Shown here piece after piece: positions 59,884 through 64,000 of a stretch of DNA of 64,000 bases (the first letter of the stretch is position 1; every line of letters begins with the position of its first letter). The notes under the pieces are model-generated. The model made no database searches and was not told the origin of the DNA. It saw nothing but the letters and a program-made list of their open reading frames with translations. Source of the DNA: Inhella proteolytica. Lineage in GTDB: Bacteria > Pseudomonadota > Gammaproteobacteria > Burkholderiales > Burkholderiaceae_C. The position numbers were made by a program, and so were the translations under genes. Where the stretch lies: NCBI RefSeq assembly GCF_016093275.1, contig NZ_JAEDAK010000006.1, forward strand, positions 1 through 64,000. Reading direction: 5' to 3'.

Positions 59884-60882
59884 ATGCAGCAGATTCTTGT
59901 GGTTGACGATGAGATCGAGCACCTGAACGTGCTGTGCGAGCTGCTGCAGGCCGCCTCGTACGAGGTGCTGCGCACCAGCCAGCCCGAACGCGCGCTCGCC
60001 ATTGCGGAACGCAGCCAGCCGGACCTGGTCATCACCGACTGGGACATGCCGGGCCTCTCGGGCCTCGAACTGATCCGCCAGCTCAAGGAGCGTGCGATGA
60101 CGCGGGACATCCCGGTCATCATGTGCACCGGCAAGATGACCTCGTCCGCGAACCTGGACGCCGCGCTGCAAGCCGGCGCGGTGGACTACCTGCGCAAGCC
60201 CGTGGATCCGATCGAGCTGTGTGCCCGCACGCGTTCGATGCTGCAGCTCTCGACCCTGTACCGCGAACTCAAGGCCAAGCAGCACGCGCTGGCCCTGCAG
60301 AACGAGTTGCTGAGCCAGCAGAACGCCATGCTGGATCAGCAGAAGCAGGCCCTGCACAAGGCGGCCACGACGGACCAGCTGACCGGCCTGTACAACCGCG
60401 CCTACCTGATGGAGCAGCTGGGCCGCGAATTCGCCGGCAGCCAGCGCCTGGGCCACCCCCTGAGCTGCCTGCTGCTGGACATCGACAGCTTCAAGTCCTT
60501 CAACGACCGCCACGGCCATCTGGTGGGCGATGCGGTGTTGCGGCATGTCGCGCAGCTGCTGGGCGGCAAGATCCGGCGCAACGATGTGATGGCCCGCTAC
60601 GGCGGCGAGGAATTCGCGGTGCTGCTGCCCGGCACCGCCGCGGCCGCCGCCACGGGCCTGGCCGAAACCCTGCGCGCGGCGGTGGCGCAGTCGGTGCTGC
60701 AGCTGGGCGACCTGAACTGCCAGGTGACCGTCAGCATCGGCGTGGCCGACAGCCTGCTGGGCGCACCGCCGAACGAGACGGCCTTGCTGAAGCACGCCGA
60801 CGAGGCGCTCTACGCGGCCAAGCACCAGGGCCGCAATCGGGTGGTGGTGTTCGAGGCCGGTGGCAAGGCCTTGGCGCGCTGA
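59884..60882 (+). CDS. Response regulator diguanylate cyclase (copy 2)
   Basis: A 332-residue paralogue of the preceding gene: the same MQQILVVDDE start, Asp52, linker coiled coil (longer by about seven residues, a heptad), LLLDIDSFKSFNDRHGHLVGD, and GGEEF at 240-244 with I-site RRND. The extra heptad in the linker could change dimer geometry between the copies. It starts 79 bp after copy 1 without a clear ribosome binding site. Confidence 0.93.
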   Translation: MQQILVVDDEIEHLNVLCELLQAASYEVLRTSQPERALAIAERSQPDLVITDWDMPGLSGLELIRQLKERAMTRDIPVIMCTGKMTSSANLDAALQAGAVDYLRKPVDPIELCARTRSMLQLSTLYRELKAKQHALALQNELLSQQNAMLDQQKQALHKAATTDQLTGLYNRAYLMEQLGREFAGSQRLGHPLSCLLLDIDSFKSFNDRHGHLVGDAVLRHVAQLLGGKIRRNDVMARYGGEEFAVLLPGTAAAAATGLAETLRAAVAQSVLQLGDLNCQVTVSIGVADSLLGAPPNETALLKHADEALYAAKHQGRNRVVVFEAGGKALAR

Positions 60883-61029
60883 GGCACCGAGCCCCTGCGC
60901 GCCGGGTTCGCGTTGGCAGGCCACAACGCCCGTCTCGATTCTTCTTGCGCCGCGGCACCGCGCTGCGCATCATTCGCGCCCTTGGTTGAAGGCGCCCACG
61001 ACAGCGCCCGCCTGACGGAGATCCCTGCT

Positions 61030-61062
61030 ATGTCCTCCCTGTTCATCTCGACGATCGACTGA
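61030..61062 (+). CDS. Candidate 10-residue leader peptide
   Basis: ATG TCC ... encodes MSSLFISTID then stops; GGAG lies 9 bases upstream (61017-61020). Directly after the stop comes a 9-bp hairpin ACACGGTTC/GAACCGTGT. About 60 bases further on is an intrinsic terminator placed before the next gene. This order fits an attenuation leader or a short processed RNA. Small size means it could be chance. Confidence 0.35.
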   Translation: MSSLFISTID

Positions 61063-61092
61063 ACACGGTTCCCGAGCCCCGGCTGAACCGTG
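61063..61092 (+). other. Hairpin after the leader ORF
   Basis: ACACGGTTC (about 61063-61071) pairs perfectly with GAACCGTGT (about 61084-61092), overlapping the end of the small ORF region. It could be an anti-terminator or pause hairpin. Confidence 0.5.
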
Positions 61093-61125
61093 TCTGTTCC
61101 CAGATACGGCCTCAGACCGCGCGGC

Positions 61126-61162
61126 ATAAAAAAGCCCCGCTGCCTTCTCGAGCCGGGGCTTT
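61126..61162. terminator. Terminator 18 bases before the AAA/M41 operon
   Basis: AAAAAGCCCCG and CGGGGCTTTT form a stem around a GC-rich loop, with an A-run on the left and T-run on the right, so it can act in both directions. Its place directly before ATG 61180 suggests either the end of a small RNA or attenuation of the downstream genes. Confidence 0.75.
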
Positions 61163-61179
61163 TGTATTTCCAGAACCGA

Positions 61180-61422
61180 ATGAGTGCACAACTCCGTGCC
61201 CGTGCCTTGCAAGAAGGCCGGGTCAAGGCCCTGCGCCGCATGAAGCAGCCGATGTCGCTGCTGCTGGAAGCCAACCCTTCAGCGCGTGACCCCGTGGCGC
61301 GCGCGTTGGCCCAGCGTGGCCTGCGTGGCGCAGGCGAACACATCCAGAGCCGCGGCGCGCAGCGCCGGGCCGACCGCATGGCGCTGCAGGCGCTGTTGCG
61401 AAGGGAGGATTGGGATGAATGA
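61180..61422 (+). CDS. 80-residue protein coupled to the AAA/M41 protease gene
   Basis: A small basic helical protein (N-terminus MSAQLRARALQEGRVKALRR) rich in Arg/Ala/Leu. Not recognised. It overlaps the following gene by 8 bp, so the two are translationally coupled and the product is probably an adaptor, inhibitor or substrate of that ATPase. No ribosome binding site is seen before ATG 61180; ATG 61240 in the same frame is an alternative. Confidence 0.58.
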   Translation: MSAQLRARALQEGRVKALRRMKQPMSLLLEANPSARDPVARALAQRGLRGAGEHIQSRGAQRRADRMALQALLRREDWDE

Positions 61423-63310
61423 TCCCCAGAGCCTGCGTGTGCAGCTGGCGCAGAAGAACCAACAGCTGCAGCAGATCGCCGCCCAGCTCAAGTCCGAGCT
61501 GTTCGGCATCGACGCCATCGTCGACCGCGTGATCGACTCGGTGCGCGCCTGGGTCCTGATGCCCGAGCTGGTGACGCGGCCCGTCATCGTCTGCCTCTGG
61601 GGCCTGACGGGCACCGGCAAGACCCAGCTGGTGCGGCGGCTCACGCAGCTGCTGGGCTTCTACGACCGCTACGTGGAAGTGCAGATGGACGGCTTCTCGA
61701 ACGGCGCGGGCTGGCGCGGAGCGCAGAGCATCTCCGGCATGCTGGCGCAGAGCGGCGTGCGCGAGGGCGAGCCCGGCATCCTGGTGCTCGACGAATTTCA
61801 ACGCTTTCGCACCATCAACGAAAAGCGTGGCGAGCTGCGCGTCGAGCGCTACCAGGATGTCTGGGCCCTGCTGTCCGACGGCAAGCTGCCACCGGCGCTC
61901 TCGTTGCTGGGCGACATCGAGTCCTCGATCGCCGAGGCCGCCTTCGACGCCGAGCGTGCCGACGAGGACGACGCCAAGCGCCGCTTCAAGCTGCGCCCCT
62001 GGGAAGCGCAGGAGCTGCAGCGCCAGCTGAAGATCGACGATCCCCTGCTCGACATCATGGCCTGGACGCCCGAGCAGCTGCAGCAGCGCCTGCGCGACTT
62101 CCGCGAGAGCGGCCAGCCGCAATGGGAGACCGACTACAGCCGCCTGCTGATCTTCGTCTGCGGCAACCTCGACGAGATGTACGAGGACCTGGCCACCAGC
62201 GTGGACGACTGCGACAGCGATGCCGACATCTTTCATGCGCTGACCGGCAAGCTGTCCGTCATCGATGTGAAGCAGGCCTTGAACAAGCGCTTCAAGCCCG
62301 AGCAGGTGGCACGGCTGGGGAATGAGCATGTGGTCTACCCCTCGCTTTCGCGCCGCGCGTATGAGCAGTTGGTCGAGCAGGGCTGCGCGCGCTATGCCCG
62401 CGACACCGCGGCCCGTTGCGGCCTGCAGTTCGAGCTGGCCGCCAGCGTGCGCGAGCAGATCTATGCCAACGCCGTGTTCCCGGCCCAGGGCACGCGGCCG
62501 CTGTTTTCGTCGCTGCACGCCATCCTGGGCGCTGGCCTGGCCAAGGCGGCGCTGTGGGCGATCGAGCGTGGTGCGGCGTCGGGCGAGACGGTGGGCCTGA
62601 CGGCCGATGGCCGCAGCCTGATCGCGCATTGGCGCGGCCGGTCGCAGGCCATCGCGGCGCCCTTCGAGATCAGTCGCCTGCGCCAGCGCAGCAACCCCGA
62701 CTTCCGCGCCCTGTTGGCGGTGCACGAGGCCGGCCATGGCCTGGTGCATGCGCTGCTGTTCGGCCGCGCGCCGCAGGAGATCAAGATCCATGTGGCCAGC
62801 TTCGAGGGCGGCTACAACGCCTACAGCGGGCGCAAGGTCTGGTCGCGCCGCAATCTGCTCGATTCCATCTGCACCAGCCTGGCCGGCCGCGCCGCCGAGC
62901 TGCTGGTGTTCGGGCCCGAGCTGAGCAGTGGCGGGGCCGAGAGCGATTTGCGCAAGGCCACCGAAACGGCGGCGCGCATGCTGCGCCACCTCGGTCACGG
63001 CGAGCGCATCGGCCGCGTGGATGTCTGCGCCGGCAGCGAGGACAACCTCTGCACCGATGTGGAGGCCAGCAACGCGCCCGTCGAAGCCCTGCTGCTGACC
63101 GAGCACGCGCGCGCCACCGAATTGCTCGAGGCCCACCGCGGCGCCCTGCTGGCCCTGGTGGACGAGCTGATGGCCCAGGGCCAGGTGATGCCGGCCCGCT
63201 TTGCGGCGGTAACGGGCCTGGCACTGGCCCAGCCGGCCGACGCCCTGGACCCTTACGCGGCCAGCCTGGCGGCGTTTCGGGCGCAGGGGCGGGAACGGCT
63301 GCGCGCTTGA
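61415..63310 (+). CDS. Soluble AAA+ ATPase fused to an M41-type zinc metallopeptidase
   Basis: A 631-residue protein without TM segments. Residues about 40-330 are an AAA+ domain: Walker A GLTGTGKT (63-70), Walker B ILVLDEF (Asp126-Glu127) and sensor-1-like FVCGNLDE. Residues about 430-620 are a peptidase with HEAGH (His437, Glu438, His441), then LAGRAAELLVFG and GGAESDL, with Asp511 in the place of FtsH's third zinc ligand. FtsH normally has two N-terminal TM helices and a different AAA type; here the ATPase looks closer to Clp-type and the protein is cytosolic. GGGAGGA supports ATG 61415. It presumably unfolds and degrades specific proteins; substrate unknown. Confidence 0.8.
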   Translation: MNDPQSLRVQLAQKNQQLQQIAAQLKSELFGIDAIVDRVIDSVRAWVLMPELVTRPVIVCLWGLTGTGKTQLVRRLTQLLGFYDRYVEVQMDGFSNGAGWRGAQSISGMLAQSGVREGEPGILVLDEFQRFRTINEKRGELRVERYQDVWALLSDGKLPPALSLLGDIESSIAEAAFDAERADEDDAKRRFKLRPWEAQELQRQLKIDDPLLDIMAWTPEQLQQRLRDFRESGQPQWETDYSRLLIFVCGNLDEMYEDLATSVDDCDSDADIFHALTGKLSVIDVKQALNKRFKPEQVARLGNEHVVYPSLSRRAYEQLVEQGCARYARDTAARCGLQFELAASVREQIYANAVFPAQGTRPLFSSLHAILGAGLAKAALWAIERGAASGETVGLTADGRSLIAHWRGRSQAIAAPFEISRLRQRSNPDFRALLAVHEAGHGLVHALLFGRAPQEIKIHVASFEGGYNAYSGRKVWSRRNLLDSICTSLAGRAAELLVFGPELSSGGAESDLRKATETAARMLRHLGHGERIGRVDVCAGSEDNLCTDVEASNAPVEALLLTEHARATELLEAHRGALLALVDELMAQGQVMPARFAAVTGLALAQPADALDPYAASLAAFRAQGRERLRA

Positions 63311-63361
63311 TGCGGGGCGGGGCGCTATCGTCGGGCGCCTGCCCTGCACCGGATCCCGCCC

Positions 63362-63757
63362 ATGACCGATCGCCTCGCCTCCTGCAGCTGCGGCCAGCTT
63401 CAAGCCCGGGTCGAGGGCGAGCCGCTGCGCGTCTCGATCTGTCACTGCCTGGCCTGCCAGCGCCGCACGGGGGGTCCGTTCGCGCAGCAGGCGCGCTACC
63501 GGCGCGAGCAGGTGGCGCTGACGGGCCGCTCGACCGAGTTCGTGCGCGTGGGCGACGAGGGCCCGGGCGCGCGTTTTCACTTCTGCCCGGTGTGCGGCGC
63601 CACGGTGTTCTACGAGCCCTTGGGGCTGCCGGATTGCCTGGCCATTCCGGTGGGCGCCTTCGCCGATCCGGGCTTTCCGGCGCCGACGGTCTCGGTCTAC
63701 GAGGAGCGCATGCACGGCTGGGTGCAGCCGCCGGCGGATGCGCAGCATTTCCCTTGA
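63362..63757 (+). CDS. GFA-family zinc protein (glutathione-dependent formaldehyde-activating-like)
   Basis: A 131-residue protein with zinc-binding motifs CSCG (N-terminus), CHCLACQRRTG and FCPVCGATVFY, the full GFA/CENP-V fold pattern. Relatives include the S-hydroxymethylglutathione synthase Gfa, but most members have unknown roles. Length is usual. The gene is separate from the protease gene by 51 bp. Confidence 0.88.
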   Translation: MTDRLASCSCGQLQARVEGEPLRVSICHCLACQRRTGGPFAQQARYRREQVALTGRSTEFVRVGDEGPGARFHFCPVCGATVFYEPLGLPDCLAIPVGAFADPGFPAPTVSVYEERMHGWVQPPADAQHFP

Positions 63758-63796
63758 GCGGCCCGGCCATGGTGGCGGCCGCAGCGGAGCAGACCC

Positions 63797-64000
63797 ATGT
63801 ATGAATCCAGGCGGCACGCACCGATTCCCAGGGCGCACTTCATGCGCCGCCTGCTCGGGCACTTCCTGGTGGCGCTGGGCCTGCTCGCGGCCTCGCTGCT
63901 GGCCGGCATGGCCGGGTACGCGTACTTCGAGCAACTGCCCTGGCGCGATGCCTTCCTGAACGCCGCCATGCTGCTGGGCGGCATGGGGCCGGTGAACAGC
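63797..64000 (+). CDS. Membrane protein, 3' end outside window
   Basis: 68 codons are visible from ATG 63797 (GGAG upstream). The N-terminus is basic (MYESRRHAPIPRAHFMRRL), followed by one TM (FLVALGLLAASLLAGMAGYAYF), then LPWRDAFLNAAMLLGGMGPV, which begins a second hydrophobic stretch. The family is not identified; the pattern would fit a small two-or-more-TM inner membrane protein. Confidence 0.6.
   Translation, partial: MYESRRHAPIPRAHFMRRLLGHFLVALGLLAASLLAGMAGYAYFEQLPWRDAFLNAAMLLGGMGPVNS

Noticed and set aside
61223-63934. A 903-codon minus-strand frame opposite the AAA/M41 gene
   Set aside because: High-GC shadow frame; it runs through three plus-strand genes and lacks any recognisable domain.

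Overview
This is a gene-dense chromosomal segment of very high GC content (about 70% by eye, GC-rich third codon positions). It looks like a betaproteobacterium of the order Burkholderiales, plausibly near the Rubrivivax/Leptothrix/Roseateles group. The main pointers are the yidC-mnmE pair (normally close to the replication origin), a thiC-thiO-thiS-thiG-thiDE operon, a PEP-CTERM protein, a DUF3348-DUF802-OmpA-DUF2894 cluster and a PilU-type ATPase. The taxon is inferred from gene content, not proven.

Layout. 1-3147: yidC (5' end outside the window), a strong terminator, mnmE. 3232-14112: a large hybrid histidine kinase, a histidine phosphatase, a CPA2 cation/proton antiporter, a secreted unknown, pilU and gdhA. 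14139-22462: a PEP-CTERM protein, a TonB-dependent receptor, then a TPP riboswitch driving thiC-thiO-thiS-thiG-thiDE; the receptor is divergent from the riboswitch and may import a thiamin-related compound (inference). 22509-38877: mixed single genes and short operons, including two tandem secreted paralogues, a methyltransferase, a LuxR regulator, serine hydrolases, PhyH-type dioxygenases, SelO, a decayed serine hydrolase behind a J-domain-like gene, cytochrome c and a ParD-like/map pair. 39021-43625: a compact four-gene cluster whose two central proteins look like a MotA/ZorA-type stator with a very long tail and a MotB/ZorB-type peptidoglycan-binding partner. 43665-47501: small genes, a 268-bp element with 21-bp perfect terminal inverted repeats, and rsgA.

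47773-50538 is the most unusual stretch: an HNH endonuclease gene behind an array of ten tRNA genes (Gly, Glu, Pro, Asp, His, Leu, Ser, Arg, Asn, Gln, in transcription order). A boxA-like site and a hairpin precede the array. Beside it lies a divergent regulator/small-ORF pair with three copies of the operator-like site GTGAA-N5-TTCAC. The whole unit sits between two directly repeated YCII-family genes that are about 79% identical in protein. It resembles a laterally acquired or recombination-inserted tRNA-array module.

51055-64000: a small membrane protein, a VOC protein, a DUF1295 protein, a PhyH dioxygenase, a propeller-type sensor kinase, two small proteins sharing a DP...P C-terminus, two tandem response-regulator diguanylate cyclases, and a two-gene unit encoding an 80-residue protein and a soluble AAA+ ATPase joined to an M41-type zinc peptidase domain. 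That unit is preceded by a short leader ORF, a hairpin and a terminator. A GFA-family protein and the start of a membrane protein close the window.
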